Source of the DNA: Mesonia aquimarina
GTDB taxonomy: Bacteria; Bacteroidota; Bacteroidia; Flavobacteriales; Flavobacteriaceae
Length of the DNA: 64,000 nt
NCBI RefSeq assembly: GCF_003667275.1
Contig: NZ_RCNV01000002.1
Span: 248,001 to 312,000 of the forward strand
Direction of reading: 5' to 3'
In this document: piece after piece, positions 26,894-34,980 of the stretch
Layout of the letters: each line of letters starts with the position of its first letter
Numbering within the stretch: position 1 is the first letter of the stretch
Translations under genes and position numbers: made by a program
Notes under the pieces: model-generated
The model's input: the letters and a program-made list of their open reading frames with translations, nothing else
Databases searched by the model: none
Told to the model about the DNA's origin: nothing

Positions 26894-27325
26894 TTATTGA
26901 CAAGCAATTTTCTCTACTCTACGTTGGTGCCGCCCACCTTCAAATTTTGTATTCAGAAAAACTTTTACCATATCTAAAGCTTGATGAGCAGAAGTAAAAC
27001 GAGCCGGAATACTCAGTACATTTGCATTATTATGCTCTCTCGCCAAGGCGGTAATTTCTGAAGTCCAACATAAAGCTGCACGCACATTTTGGTGTTTATT
27101 AGCAGTCATAGATGCGCCGTTTCCACTTCCGCAGATAATGATTCCAAAGTTTACTTTATCTTCTTCTACATCTTTTGCAACCGGATGTACAAAATCTGGA
27201 TAATCTACACTTTCTTCTTCATTGGTACCATAATTGGTAACTTCTATATTTTGTTCTTTTAAGTAAGCTACAATTTTATTTTTATAAGTTGTACCCGCAT
27301 GATCGTTGCCAATAGCTATTTTCAT
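26894..27325 (-). CDS. rpiB: Ribose-5-phosphate isomerase B
   Basis: This 143-residue protein matches RpiB/LacAB: KIAIGNDHAGTTYKNKI (2-18, phosphate binding), DYPDFVHPVAKDV (41-53), then the active-site loop IIICGSGNGASMTANKH (about 62-78) with the catalytic Cys. The C-terminal RFTSAHQALDMVKVFL supplies substrate-phosphate contacts. It interconverts ribose-5-phosphate and ribulose-5-phosphate in the pentose phosphate pathway. It is the first gene of a three-gene minus-strand operon and has the best second promoter candidate in the window just upstream. Confidence 0.95.
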   Translation of the reverse strand: MKIAIGNDHAGTTYKNKIVAYLKEQNIEVTNYGTNEEESVDYPDFVHPVAKDVEEDKVNFGIIICGSGNGASMTANKHQNVRAALCWTSEITALAREHNNANVLSIPARFTSAHQALDMVKVFLNTKFEGGRHQRRVEKIACQ

Positions 27326-27844
27326 AATTTAATTTTAAAGGTTTATGCAAAGGTAACCAAAGCCTTTTTAACTCCAATTTTTAGCTTGTTAATTAAAAAA
27401 TATAAATGCCTATTGTTTAAGGTTTTAAAATTAAAGGGGAATTGTGCATAAGTTTAGGTTACTTTTTATAAAGTATTTTTGCATTTTAAGATTAAAAATC
27501 AATAGAGAAAATATTATCAATTTTCAAAATAGACTTGTTAGAATTTCTTGAAAAGTTATGAAATGGTTAAATCTAATTGTTAACAGTAAAATCTGGGTTA
27601 AAAAGTAAACCTTATTTTTTGAAGCTATTTTTTAACTTTTGTTAATAAAGTCTAAAAACTACTTTAGAATCAGCTTTTTAAAATTAACAATGAAGTTGAT
27701 AAGATGTTTACAAGCGTTCAACTTATAGATTTCCAAATTTTAATTGAATAAAATATACCGCTATTCACAAGCAATAATCATCATCATTTATTTTTTAAAT
27801 TTTAAAGAAAAGAAAGATATAATATTTAATAGTGTTAACAAGTG
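27326..27844. other. 519-bp very AT-rich intergenic region
   Basis: No credible gene, tRNA or terminator is seen. Counting rows by hand, 27481-27780 is only about 18-27% G+C per 60 nt, below its surroundings. It contains a TTATGCACA on the minus strand (27443-27451), which fits the DnaA-box consensus TTATNCACA, and a one-mismatch box CTATTCACA (27761-27769). Several TGTTAAY words (around 27579, 27640 and 27834) are also present. It may be a replication-related or regulatory segment, but this is unproven. Confidence 0.35.
27348..27377 (-). promoter_or_regulatory. Candidate promoter of the rpiB operon
   Basis: On the minus strand TACCTTTG (27355-27348) matches TAnnTTTG, with TTG 19 nt upstream (27377-27375). 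The spacing is within the range known for Bacteroidota sigma-ABfr promoters. It would give a leader of about 15-20 nt. Confidence 0.4.
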
Positions 27845-28084
27845 TTAGACAATTTTAAGGTGATTATCGTTTTCAAAAGCTTGAAGAATTTTTAAAGCTT
27901 GTGAGTAATCTTCGGGATGTACTTTTAAAAAAATTCCGCCGAGTGCGTTAGAATAAAAAGGAACCAAGCCAACCAAAGTTTCATTCTGAAAGAAAAACCG
28001 AATAGCTTCTTTTTCTAACAAGAGTTTTAGCACGGCATATTCAAATGGATACGTAAAGGTAGCTAAGGTTATAAAATTCTGCAT
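27845..28084 (-). CDS. DUF2007-type putative signal-transducing protein
   Basis: This 79-residue protein has the DUF2007 ferredoxin-like pattern: FITLATFTYPFEYAVLKLLLEKEAIRFFFQNE (3-34), a switch to an extended FYSNALGGIFLKVHPED (44-60), and the final helix YSQALKILQAF. Such domains bind small ligands or proteins, but no function is established. The last bases overlap the edge of the AT-rich region. Confidence 0.75.
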   Translation of the reverse strand: MQNFITLATFTYPFEYAVLKLLLEKEAIRFFFQNETLVGLVPFYSNALGGIFLKVHPEDYSQALKILQAFENDNHLKIV

Positions 28085-28133
28085 CGCATCTTTTCTTTAA
28101 AGATAAGATAAATCCTAAAAAAAGTAAGGCAGT

Positions 28134-28298
28134 TTATTTAGCAGTTCTGCTTATAAAAGTGATGTTATAATTGCTTTGAGTAGAAAATTGTTCGCTTACA
28201 GTTTTATTGAGCGAAATATTTACATAGTAAACAACAGCAACTACACCTAATAAAAAGATGATTGCAAATAAAAATGGAAGTTTACGCGCTTTAAGCAT
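28134..28298 (-). CDS. Small single-pass membrane protein (54 aa)
   Basis: On the minus strand an ATG at 28298 opens 54 codons to a TAA at 28134-28136. The product begins MLKARKLPFLFAIIFLLGVV, with a basic cytoplasmic start and one hydrophobic helix (about 8-26) ending VVYYVNI, followed by a polar periplasmic tail containing TVSEQFSTQSNYN. The positive-inside layout and lack of rare features suggest a real small gene. It lies 49 nt upstream of the DUF2007 gene on the same strand. No family is recognised. Confidence 0.55.
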   Translation of the reverse strand: MLKARKLPFLFAIIFLLGVVAVVYYVNISLNKTVSEQFSTQSNYNITFISRTAK

Positions 28299-28523
28299 TT
28301 GATCTAGTATAAGCTATGTAAAGCAAATTATATTAACAAAAATAATAAATTTTATAATAAGTTTAACAAAACTGTGTAAAATTAAGATTAATAAATCCTT
28401 ATAAATCTTAATTTGACGGTATTTTTTTAATTATATGTTAATTAACTACTTAACAAAACTTTAATTTTAATGCCTTCAATTGTCAAATTTTAACTGTAAT
28501 TTTAAAGCAATAGAATAAATTAA

Positions 28524-30722
28524 ATGGCAAAAGGAAAAAAGAAGAAAAAAGGACAAAAAAAAATTGAAAACCTTTCAAAAAAAATACTTTCAATATTAAG
28601 AAAACAGCCTACTGAAGCGCTGAACTATAAACAGATTGCGTCTAAACTTCAAGTAGATGATGCAAATAGCCGAAACCAAATTATTAGAAAATTAGCTCAT
28701 TTGGCCGGTAAAAAACAAATTTTAGAAACCGATCGCGGAAAATTTCAGATTAATGCCAGACGCGATTATCACGAAGGCTACTTAGACATCACTTCAAAAA
28801 AAGATGGTTATGTAATAGTAGATGGTTTAGATGATGATATTTTTATACCTCATAAAAATTTAAATAAAGCTTTTGATGGCGATTTTGTACAAGTTTATGT
28901 GTATAAACGCAGAAGGCGCAATAATGAAGGTGAAATTACCAAAGTTATAGAACGTAAAAAAACCACTTTTGTGGGAGTTTTACAGATGCAAAAAAACTTC
29001 GGTTTTGTAGAAGTGAAAAGCGGAAAAATGTATACCGACATTTTTGTGCCGAAAAACAAAACCATGAAAGCCGAAGATAACACGGTGGTTTTGGTTGAAG
29101 TAGAAGATTGGCCAGATGATGCAGATTCACCTTTTGGAAAAGTAATTGAAATTTTAGGAAAACCCGGCGAGCATGAAACCGTAATGCAATCAATTTTGGT
29201 AGAAAACGGTTTGCCGCATGATTTTCCGAAAGAAGTAGAAGAATTTGCAGATCAAATCGATACATCAATTCAAGAAGGCGAAATTAAAAAGCGTCGCGAT
29301 ATGCGCGAAACGCTTACGTTTACAATAGACCCTAAAGACGCTAAAGATTTTGATGACGCCTTGAGCTTTAAAATTTTAGAGAACGGAAATTATGAAGTTG
29401 GTATTCACATTGCCGATATTTCGCATTATTTACAACCCGGTACCATTCTCGATGAAGAAGCTTACGAACGCGCAACTTCAATTTATTTGGTAGATCGCGT
29501 AGTACCGATGTTACCTGAAGTTTTATCAAATAATGCTTGTTCTTTACGCCCGCACGAAGAAAAATACACTTTTTCTGCTGTGTTTGAAATCAATAAAAAA
29601 GCAGAAGTTGTTAACCAATGGTTTGGAAGAACAGTAACTTACAGTGATGCTCGATTTGCTTATGAAGAAGCGCAACACATTATAGAAACTAAAACTGGTG
29701 ATATACCGAGTGATATTTCTATAACCGATAAAATGTATAGTACTTCTCCAGCAATTGTAGAAGCGGTATTAACTTTAGACAGTCTGGCAAAAAAAATGCG
29801 TGCAAAACGCATGAGTAGCGGTGCTATTTCTTTTGATAAAGTGGAAGTGAAATTCAATTTAAATGAAGAAAATGAACCGGTTGGCGTATATTTTAAAACT
29901 TCTAAAGATGCCAATAAACTTATTGAAGAATTTATGCTGCTTGCCAATAAAAAGGTATCAGAATTTATTGGAAAAAAACAGCCTAAAAAAACCTTTGTTT
30001 ACCGTTGTCACGATGAACCAAATGATGAAAAATTAGCTTCGCTTCAAAACATCGTTTCACAATTTGGACATTCGCTAAATTTAAAAGATAAAAAAGGTAT
30101 TAACACCTCTTTAAATCGATTGTTGAAAGATGTACAAGGGCAGAAAGAGCAAAATTTAGTGGATACGTTAACCATTAGAACCATGAGCAAAGCTTATTAC
30201 AGCACAAATAATATTGGGCATTACGGCTTGGCATTTGACTATTATTCGCATTTTACATCGCCTATTCGTCGTTATCCCGATGTTATGGTACATCGTTTAC
30301 TACAAACTTATTTAGACGGACAAGAATCTGCTAGTCAAGAAGAGTACGAAGATAAAAGTGCGCATTGCAGTGATATGGAAAATTTTGCAACTAGTGCCGA
30401 ACGTGATTCTATAAAATACATGCAGGTAAAATTTATGAAAGATCACGAAAACGAACAGTTTTTAGGAATTATTTCTGGTGTTACCGAATGGGGAATTTAT
30501 ATAGAAATTGAGCAAAATAAATGTGAAGGAATGGTGCGCTTACGTGATATTAAAGAAGACCATTTTGATTTTGATCAAGAACAATATGCTATTGTGGGTA
30601 GAAATACGCTAAAAACCTATCAATTAGGAGATGAAGTGTATGTAACCGTTAAGAAAGCAGATTTGGAAAAACGCCATCTAGATTTTAATTTAATCGGCAG
30701 TAAAACTGAAGTCGAAATGTAA
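28524..30722 (+). CDS. rnr: Ribonuclease R
   Basis: This 732-residue 3'-5' exoribonuclease has a very basic N-terminus (MAKGKKKKKGQKK) and a winged-helix segment (about 18-70). Two cold-shock-like OB domains follow (about 75-215). The RNB catalytic domain starts near 255 with TIDPKDAKDFDDALSF (about 267-282), whose aspartates bind Mg2+. A C-terminal S1 domain (about 640-720, GIISGVTEWGIYIEI) completes it. It degrades structured RNA and rRNA fragments. The last residues read LIGSKTEVEM; a diverged copy of this end occurs again at 32115-32147, beyond the next gene. Confidence 0.96.
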   Translation: MAKGKKKKKGQKKIENLSKKILSILRKQPTEALNYKQIASKLQVDDANSRNQIIRKLAHLAGKKQILETDRGKFQINARRDYHEGYLDITSKKDGYVIVDGLDDDIFIPHKNLNKAFDGDFVQVYVYKRRRRNNEGEITKVIERKKTTFVGVLQMQKNFGFVEVKSGKMYTDIFVPKNKTMKAEDNTVVLVEVEDWPDDADSPFGKVIEILGKPGEHETVMQSILVENGLPHDFPKEVEEFADQIDTSIQEGEIKKRRDMRETLTFTIDPKDAKDFDDALSFKILENGNYEVGIHIADISHYLQPGTILDEEAYERATSIYLVDRVVPMLPEVLSNNACSLRPHEEKYTFSAVFEINKKAEVVNQWFGRTVTYSDARFAYEEAQHIIETKTGDIPSDISITDKMYSTSPAIVEAVLTLDSLAKKMRAKRMSSGAISFDKVEVKFNLNEENEPVGVYFKTSKDANKLIEEFMLLANKKVSEFIGKKQPKKTFVYRCHDEPNDEKLASLQNIVSQFGHSLNLKDKKGINTSLNRLLKDVQGQKEQNLVDTLTIRTMSKAYYSTNNIGHYGLAFDYYSHFTSPIRRYPDVMVHRLLQTYLDGQESASQEEYEDKSAHCSDMENFATSAERDSIKYMQVKFMKDHENEQFLGIISGVTEWGIYIEIEQNKCEGMVRLRDIKEDHFDFDQEQYAIVGRNTLKTYQLGDEVYVTVKKADLEKRHLDFNLIGSKTEVEM

Positions 30723-30726
30723 TATT
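30694..30726 (+). repeat. Direct repeat copy 1 (native rnr 3' end)
   Basis: These 33 nt cover the last rnr codons, the stop and TATT. They match 32119-32151 at 30 of 33 positions; the three differences are agt/tct (both Ser) and atg/ttg in the last codon. Confidence 0.85.
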
Positions 30727-30731
30727 ATAAA

Positions 30732-30757
30732 AAAAGCTGGATAAGAATCCAGCTTTT
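30732..30757. terminator. Terminator between rnr and the Kelch/T9SS gene
   Basis: The 11-bp stem AAAAGCTGGAT/ATCCAGCTTTT with an AAGA loop can act on both convergent genes. It lies just inside the segment bounded by the rnr-end repeats, so it may have arrived with the insertion. Confidence 0.75.
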
Positions 30758-30779
30758 GTAATTAAAATAAATTTTTAAA

Positions 30780-31988
30780 TTACTCTTTTACAAACTTTAT
30801 AGTTGATGTTTGTTTGTCATCAGTAATTTCTAAAATATAAACACCAGAATTAATTGAACTGATGTCAATATTTTCAGTGTAATTTATTTCTTTTATTAAC
30901 CTCCCATCTAAGCTATAAATATTAATTGTTGGATTTTTTAATTGCTCTTTTGTGCTTAAGGTGATGCTATTTTTTGCTGGGTTAGGATACAATGTAATTG
31001 CATTCTTTTCAAAAGAATTATTATTCAATAGATTATTTAAATCTGTTGTCCACATGCCGGTTTGAAAAGTTTGTCCAATAAAATCTACTCCACCAAAAAA
31101 GTAAAGCGTATCATTAATAATAAAAGAACCCGGTGCCCAAATACTATTTCCAGGGTGTGGATTTAATACGGTCCATGAATCTGTAGCTGGGTCATACATC
31201 CAAAAAATAGAAGGATTAGTTGCATCGTGATTTTCTGCATCGCCGCTTAAAACAAAGCCTTTTCCGTTATGGGAGAATTGAGTTCCCGCAATTCTAGCTC
31301 CAGGTGCGGTAGCCATTTGATCCCAAGAATTATCAGAAGGATCAAAACGATACCAATCATCTCTAGCCATTTGCGGACTTCCATCGTGTCCTAAGCCGGT
31401 ATAACTATAATTACCGATAGAGAAGTGGTACGGATGGTGTCTAGCTGTTCCTGGAAAGTCTATTAACTGTGTCCAAGTATCGGTTGCAATGTCATACTCC
31501 CACCAGTCATCTAAATTTCCTGAAGCATTATTACCTTTACCTACATATATTTTTCCGTATTGATCATTAATGGTAAAAGTTGGGTGCTTTCTTCCTGTAC
31601 AAGGGCAGGAACTTAATTCTTCCCATGTTTCTGTAGTAGGATTATATTTCCATAAGTCATTTAAATCATTAGAAGTTCCTGCTCCAAAACCTAAATAAGC
31701 TTCGCCATTATAAACACCACCTATAGAAAAACTACGCGCCGGACCAGGAAAATCTGATAATGTTTCCCAAGAATCTGTAGTAGGATCGTATTTATTAAAA
31801 TCTTTGGTAGGATTGTTATTTACATTAGTTCCTGTTGCAGCATAGCCGTAGCCGTTTAATGCCCAAGTAACAGGATGATGCCTTGTGTTATTTCCTAATC
31901 CCGTTTTACTTTGCCAAGTTTGAGCAAATACAAAAGTTGTAAAGCTTAAAAAGATTAGCGTAAAAAAATTAGTAGTATTATTTTTCAT
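30780..31988 (-). CDS. Kelch-repeat protein with type A T9SS sorting domain
   Basis: Started at the ATG giving MKNNTTNFFTLIFLSFTTFVFAQ, the protein has 402 residues and a Sec signal peptide. A longer frame to 32174 only adds AT-rich, implausible sequence. Five or six Kelch-like blades follow, each with a YDPxTDxW-type edge (KYDPTTDSWETL, KYNPTTETWEEL, EYDIATDTWTQL, RFDPSDNSWDQM, MYDPATDSWTVL). The last 70 residues are a Por secretion-system C-terminal domain: LYPNPAKNSITL, INIYSLDGRLIKE and a terminal TIKFVKE. It should be exported across the outer membrane by the type IX system. It sits between two copies of the rnr end. Confidence 0.9.
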   Translation of the reverse strand: MKNNTTNFFTLIFLSFTTFVFAQTWQSKTGLGNNTRHHPVTWALNGYGYAATGTNVNNNPTKDFNKYDPTTDSWETLSDFPGPARSFSIGGVYNGEAYLGFGAGTSNDLNDLWKYNPTTETWEELSSCPCTGRKHPTFTINDQYGKIYVGKGNNASGNLDDWWEYDIATDTWTQLIDFPGTARHHPYHFSIGNYSYTGLGHDGSPQMARDDWYRFDPSDNSWDQMATAPGARIAGTQFSHNGKGFVLSGDAENHDATNPSIFWMYDPATDSWTVLNPHPGNSIWAPGSFIINDTLYFFGGVDFIGQTFQTGMWTTDLNNLLNNNSFEKNAITLYPNPAKNSITLSTKEQLKNPTINIYSLDGRLIKEINYTENIDISSINSGVYILEITDDKQTSTIKFVKE

Positions 31989-32118
31989 ATAAATTGAGTA
32001 TTGATTTTTAGAAATATAATGAAAATAATTTATATTTTTTAATAGTAGTTTTCTTTCCTGTTTTTTCTGTAGTTGAAAAAACTTTTTTAATTTGTAATTA
32101 GAAATAAATTTTATTTGG

Positions 32119-32151
32119 TCGGCTCTAAAACTGAAGTCGAATTGTAATATT
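32119..32151 (+). repeat. Direct repeat copy 2 (remnant of a second rnr 3' end)
   Basis: In frame from 32115 it reads LVGSKTEVEL then TAA, matching the rnr C-terminus LIGSKTEVEM with conservative codon changes. No longer rnr sequence precedes it. It ends 4 nt before the DUF2807 start. Confidence 0.85.
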
Positions 32152-32155
32152 TTGT

Positions 32156-32833
32156 ATGATGAAAAAAACAGCATTTATACTTTTTGGATTAATGACAGCT
32201 AATGTACAAGCGCAAGAAATTGAAATTCCGATTACAGAATCTTTCAACGAAATAAAAATTTACAATAAAATTGAAGCGCGTTTAATTCCTTCAACAGAAA
32301 ATAAAGTAATTGCTAAAGGAGTAGATAAGGAAGAAATTGAAGCAAAAGTTAAAAACAATACGCTTAAAATTAAATCAGACTTAGATAATATCTGGAGTGA
32401 AGACGATACCATTGTTGAAATATATTATACTTCTGCAGAAATTATTGATGCTAACGAAGGTTCTAATGTTACTAGTAATCAAAAAATTGTACAAGAAAAT
32501 CTAACGCTTTCTGCACAGGAAGGAAGCAGAATTGCTTTAGAGCTGGAAGTAGAAAACTTAGAATCAAAAATTTATACCGGCGGTACCATAAAAGTTTGGG
32601 GCAAGGCATCTGCACAGGAAGCTTCTATTAAAGCCGGTGGAGAATATAATGCAGATGAATTATTAACCGAAGATACTAACGTTAAAATTAGTGCGGGGGG
32701 AAATGCTGCTGTTCACGCTAGCAATTCCTGCAAGGCAAAAGTTAGTGCTGGAGGTACAATTACCATTTATGGAAATCCTTCTTCTATTAAAAAAAAGACT
32801 AGCTTAGGCGGGAAAATTATTGAAAAGAAATAG
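32156..32833 (+). CDS. DUF2807-type (GIN-domain) secreted protein
   Basis: This 225-residue protein has a signal peptide (AFILFGLMTANVQAQ) and a putative auto-transporter adhesin head GIN domain. The start is ITESFNEIKIYNKIEARLIPST, and the rest is a right-handed beta-solenoid-like series of short repeats (EGSNVTSNQKI, EGSRIALELEV, GGTIKVWGKA, GGEYNADELLT, GGNAAVHASNSCKAKVSAGG). The start is one of two adjacent ATGs. Its promoter region was probably displaced: the remnant of an rnr end directly upstream implies it once followed rnr within 4-10 nt. The role in the envelope is unknown. Confidence 0.8.
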   Translation: MMKKTAFILFGLMTANVQAQEIEIPITESFNEIKIYNKIEARLIPSTENKVIAKGVDKEEIEAKVKNNTLKIKSDLDNIWSEDDTIVEIYYTSAEIIDANEGSNVTSNQKIVQENLTLSAQEGSRIALELEVENLESKIYTGGTIKVWGKASAQEASIKAGGEYNADELLTEDTNVKISAGGNAAVHASNSCKAKVSAGGTITIYGNPSSIKKKTSLGGKIIEKK

Positions 32834-32886
32834 TAAGGCTTCATAAGCTTCATAAGACTAAAAGGTTATTTGATATTTCATTTTAT

Positions 32887-32894
32887 TACCTTTG
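32887..32894 (+). promoter_or_regulatory. Candidate -7 box for the LysE-type gene
   Basis: TACCTTTG matches TAnnTTTG and lies 24 nt before the ATG; the nearest upstream TTTG (32869-32872) is spaced only 14 nt away, which is short. Confidence 0.3.
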
Positions 32895-32918
32895 TCGGTA
32901 TAAAAGCAGTTTAATGCG

Positions 32919-33611
32919 ATGATTCAAGATATTTTTGCAGCAGTACCTTTAGGAATTTTTTTAGCGTTTTTATTAGGTCCTGTTTTTTTTGTATTGCTAG
33001 AAACTGCTGCTATAAAAGGATTTAGAGCAGCTGTTTTTTTTGATATTGGCGTCATTTTATCTGACGTTGTTTTTTTACTGATCGCTTATTTTAGTACTAG
33101 CAAACTTTTAAATAGCATTAAAGACGATCCCGGATTATTTATTTTTGGTGGTTGTATTTTAGCTACTTACGGTATTGTAACTTTTGTTAAAGAAAAAAAA
33201 GCCATTCCACATCCCGATGATGCAGAACTTAGAAAACTTAAAAAAAGTGATTTTATAGGATTAGTAGTTAAAGGTTTTCTACTAAATTTTGTCAACATTG
33301 GTGTATTAGGTTTTTGGCTGGGATTAATCATTGTTTTTGGTCCTACAATGGATATGAATCCAGAACGTTTACTAGTGTTTTTTACGGCAGTAATTGTAAC
33401 CTATTTTATTATAGATATTTTAAAAATTTTACTGGCAAAAAAATTGAATCATAAATTAACTCCTATAAGAATTTATCGCTTAAAAAAGGGCATTAGTATT
33501 TTAATTGTATTTTTTGGTGTTATCCTTATTAGTAGAGGTTTATTTCCTTCAGAAATGGATAGTTTAGAAAATAAAGTTGAAGAAATTATGCCGGGTGAAG
33601 AAGAGGTATAA
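32919..33611 (+). CDS. LysE-family translocator
   Basis: This 230-residue membrane protein starts IFAAVPLGIFLAFLLGPVFFVLLETAAIKGFRAAVFFDIGVILSDVVFLLIAYF, the LysE/RhtB N-terminus with its conserved G-P-x-FF segment (about residues 20-26). It has six predicted helices, and a hydrophilic loop near 90-112. By family it exports amino acids or related small solutes; the substrate is unknown. It has its own -7 box and a strong terminator, so it is monocistronic. An acidic tail (EEIMPGEEEV) is a species-level feature. Confidence 0.88.
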   Translation: MIQDIFAAVPLGIFLAFLLGPVFFVLLETAAIKGFRAAVFFDIGVILSDVVFLLIAYFSTSKLLNSIKDDPGLFIFGGCILATYGIVTFVKEKKAIPHPDDAELRKLKKSDFIGLVVKGFLLNFVNIGVLGFWLGLIIVFGPTMDMNPERLLVFFTAVIVTYFIIDILKILLAKKLNHKLTPIRIYRLKKGISILIVFFGVILISRGLFPSEMDSLENKVEEIMPGEEEV

Positions 33612-33645
33612 AAAAAGCTTCCAAAAATTTTGGAAGCTTTTTTTT
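33611..33645 (+). terminator. Intrinsic terminator after the LysE-type gene
   Basis: A stem AAAAAAGCTTCCAAAA with its complement and a T8 run. It also lies directly downstream of the minus-strand tRNA-Cys and can terminate that transcript. Confidence 0.8.
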
Positions 33646-33646
33646 G

Positions 33647-33717
33647 AGGTGCCGAGCGGATTCGAACCGCTGTAGATGGTGTTGCAGACCACTGCCTAGC
33701 CACTCGGCCACGGCACC
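33647..33717 (-). tRNA. tRNA-Cys (GCA)
   Basis: The minus strand folds into a cloverleaf with a perfect acceptor stem GGTGCCG/CGGCACC and discriminator T (U73 is a known cysteine identity base). The anticodon stem is GTGGT/ACCAT, with loop CTGCAAC and anticodon GCA. The T arm GCGG/CCGC has loop TTCGAAT. CCA is not encoded. Confidence 0.95.
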
Positions 33718-33768
33718 CTTTTAAGATAGGAATGCAAATGTAATAATTTTTAATTCATTTAAGCAAAC

Positions 33769-34125
33769 TTATTGTTGCTTAGATAACACAATTGTTACAT
33801 TTTCTACATCGCCACCCAATGGCGGATTGAGTTTAGAAACCTCAACTGTCGCTTTTTCAATCTGTTGTATTTCTTGTAAAGAACGATCTAAAATTCGTTG
33901 AGCAACGTGTTCTAATAATTTAGAACGAACTGCCATTTCTTCTTTTACAATTTTGTTCAAATGTACATAATCTACCGTATCACTCAATTCGTCGCTTTTT
34001 GCTGAAGCAGCTAGATTAGCCTCAATTTGCAAATCAATTCTGTAATCACTCCCTATTTTGCCTTCTTCAGTTAAACATCCGTGATGCGCGTAAACACGAA
34101 TGTTATTTAGTTTTATAATTCCCAC
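33769..34125 (-). CDS. folB: Dihydroneopterin aldolase
   Basis: Starting at GTG (34125), the protein has 118 residues and begins (M)GIIKLNNIRVYAHHGCLTEEG, which matches FolB, with the HHG and the Glu of TEEG near the pterin site. LDYxxL-like DTVDYVHLNKIV and LLEHVAQRILDRSL follow. The C-terminus has VEVSKLNPPLGGDVENVTI, which contains the family's K-x-x-PP. It converts dihydroneopterin to 6-hydroxymethyl-dihydropterin in folate synthesis. An upstream ATG at 34149 would place the promoter box TATCTTTG inside the gene, so I reject it. Confidence 0.88.
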   Translation of the reverse strand: MGIIKLNNIRVYAHHGCLTEEGKIGSDYRIDLQIEANLAASAKSDELSDTVDYVHLNKIVKEEMAVRSKLLEHVAQRILDRSLQEIQQIEKATVEVSKLNPPLGGDVENVTIVLSKQQ

Positions 34126-34138
34126 AACAATTTTTTTG

Positions 34139-34146
34139 CAAAGATA
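34139..34146 (-). promoter_or_regulatory. Candidate -7 box for folB
   Basis: TATCTTTG on the minus strand matches TAnnTTTG and ends 13 nt before the GTG start, supporting that start over the upstream ATG. No TTG at -33 was found. Confidence 0.35.
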
Positions 34147-34162
34147 CAAGCAATTAATTTTT

Positions 34163-34879
34163 TTAACCGATTAATTTTTCACCAATAATACCGATTAAAA
34201 AACCAAGGTTTGCGCCTAAAGCAGGCATCCAAGTGCGTTCTAATTTAGCTTGTGGTGCAATATCTTCAAAAATTAAATATAAAATTCCGCCGCTGGCAAA
34301 AAGCATTAACGAAGAAGTTATTTCGGGTTGATCTTGTAAAAAGAAATAGCCAATTAAAGAACCTATAATTCCACTAAAGCTCAAGACAAACAATAAAATT
34401 AAGGTTTTTTTAGCTGAAAAATTACTAGCACATAAATCTTGATAAGAATTAAAAGCTTCCGGTAAATTTTGTAAGCCAATAAAAATAGCTAGTAAAGTTC
34501 CGGTTTTTGTATCAGTAGCAAAAATAGCTCCCAATGCAATAGCTTCTGGAACAAAATCCATCAACATGGCTAATAATTGGGCAATTTTCCCACCTCTTTT
34601 TGCTAAAATCCTATCGATAACGAAAAATATAAGTGAGCCTAATACAAACCAAATAATAACCGGAAGAATAGATAGGTTTTTCATGCCTTTAGGAACCAAA
34701 ACTAGTGCAAGAGCCGATAAAATTATTCCACCCCCAAAAGCGGTAATACCATGGTTAAGTTCTTTTTTAAAATTGTTTTCGCCTAATTTTTTGGAAAAAT
34801 ACCACGATAGTAATCCGCCAATAAAAACGGTAATTCCCGAAAAACCTGAAAAGAGTATAATTTTATGAAGCTGATTCAT
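34163..34879 (-). CDS. ZIP-family metal transporter
   Basis: Started at the ATG giving MNQLHKIILFSGFSGITVFIGG, the protein has 238 residues; a longer frame to 34921 adds an unconvincing stretch. It has eight hydrophobic segments. The metal pathway is visible in helix 4 (AMLMDFVPEAIALGAIFA, with the P-E-A pattern) and helix 5 (FIGLQNLPEAFNSYQDL, with Q-N-x-P-E). A final LIFEDIAPQAKLERTWMPALGANLGF is family-typical. It should import Zn2+ or another divalent cation, with no obvious regulator nearby. Confidence 0.87.
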   Translation of the reverse strand: MNQLHKIILFSGFSGITVFIGGLLSWYFSKKLGENNFKKELNHGITAFGGGIILSALALVLVPKGMKNLSILPVIIWFVLGSLIFFVIDRILAKRGGKIAQLLAMLMDFVPEAIALGAIFATDTKTGTLLAIFIGLQNLPEAFNSYQDLCASNFSAKKTLILLFVLSFSGIIGSLIGYFFLQDQPEITSSLMLFASGGILYLIFEDIAPQAKLERTWMPALGANLGFLIGIIGEKLIG

Positions 34880-34931
34880 TGCTAAGTATTTTAATACTAT
34901 AAATTTATAAAATACTTTCATGAGAACATTC

Positions 34932-34959
34932 TTGTACGTTTTTATTTTTGATAACTTTG
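34932..34959 (+). promoter_or_regulatory. Promoter of glnS, TTG-N17-TAnnTTTG
   Basis: TTG at 34932-34934, then exactly 17 nt, then TAACTTTG at 34952-34959: a complete match to the flavobacterial consensus. It ends 21 nt before the glnS ATG at 34981. It is the cleanest promoter in the window, and it also favours 34981 over the upstream in-frame codon at 34948. Confidence 0.65.
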
Positions 34960-34980
34960 CTACTTATCATTTTTAAGGTT

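Noticed and set aside
31989-32174. Upstream extension of the Kelch protein to an ATG at 32174
   Set aside because: It adds 62 Lys/Phe-rich residues before a perfect signal peptide and runs through the rnr-end remnant.
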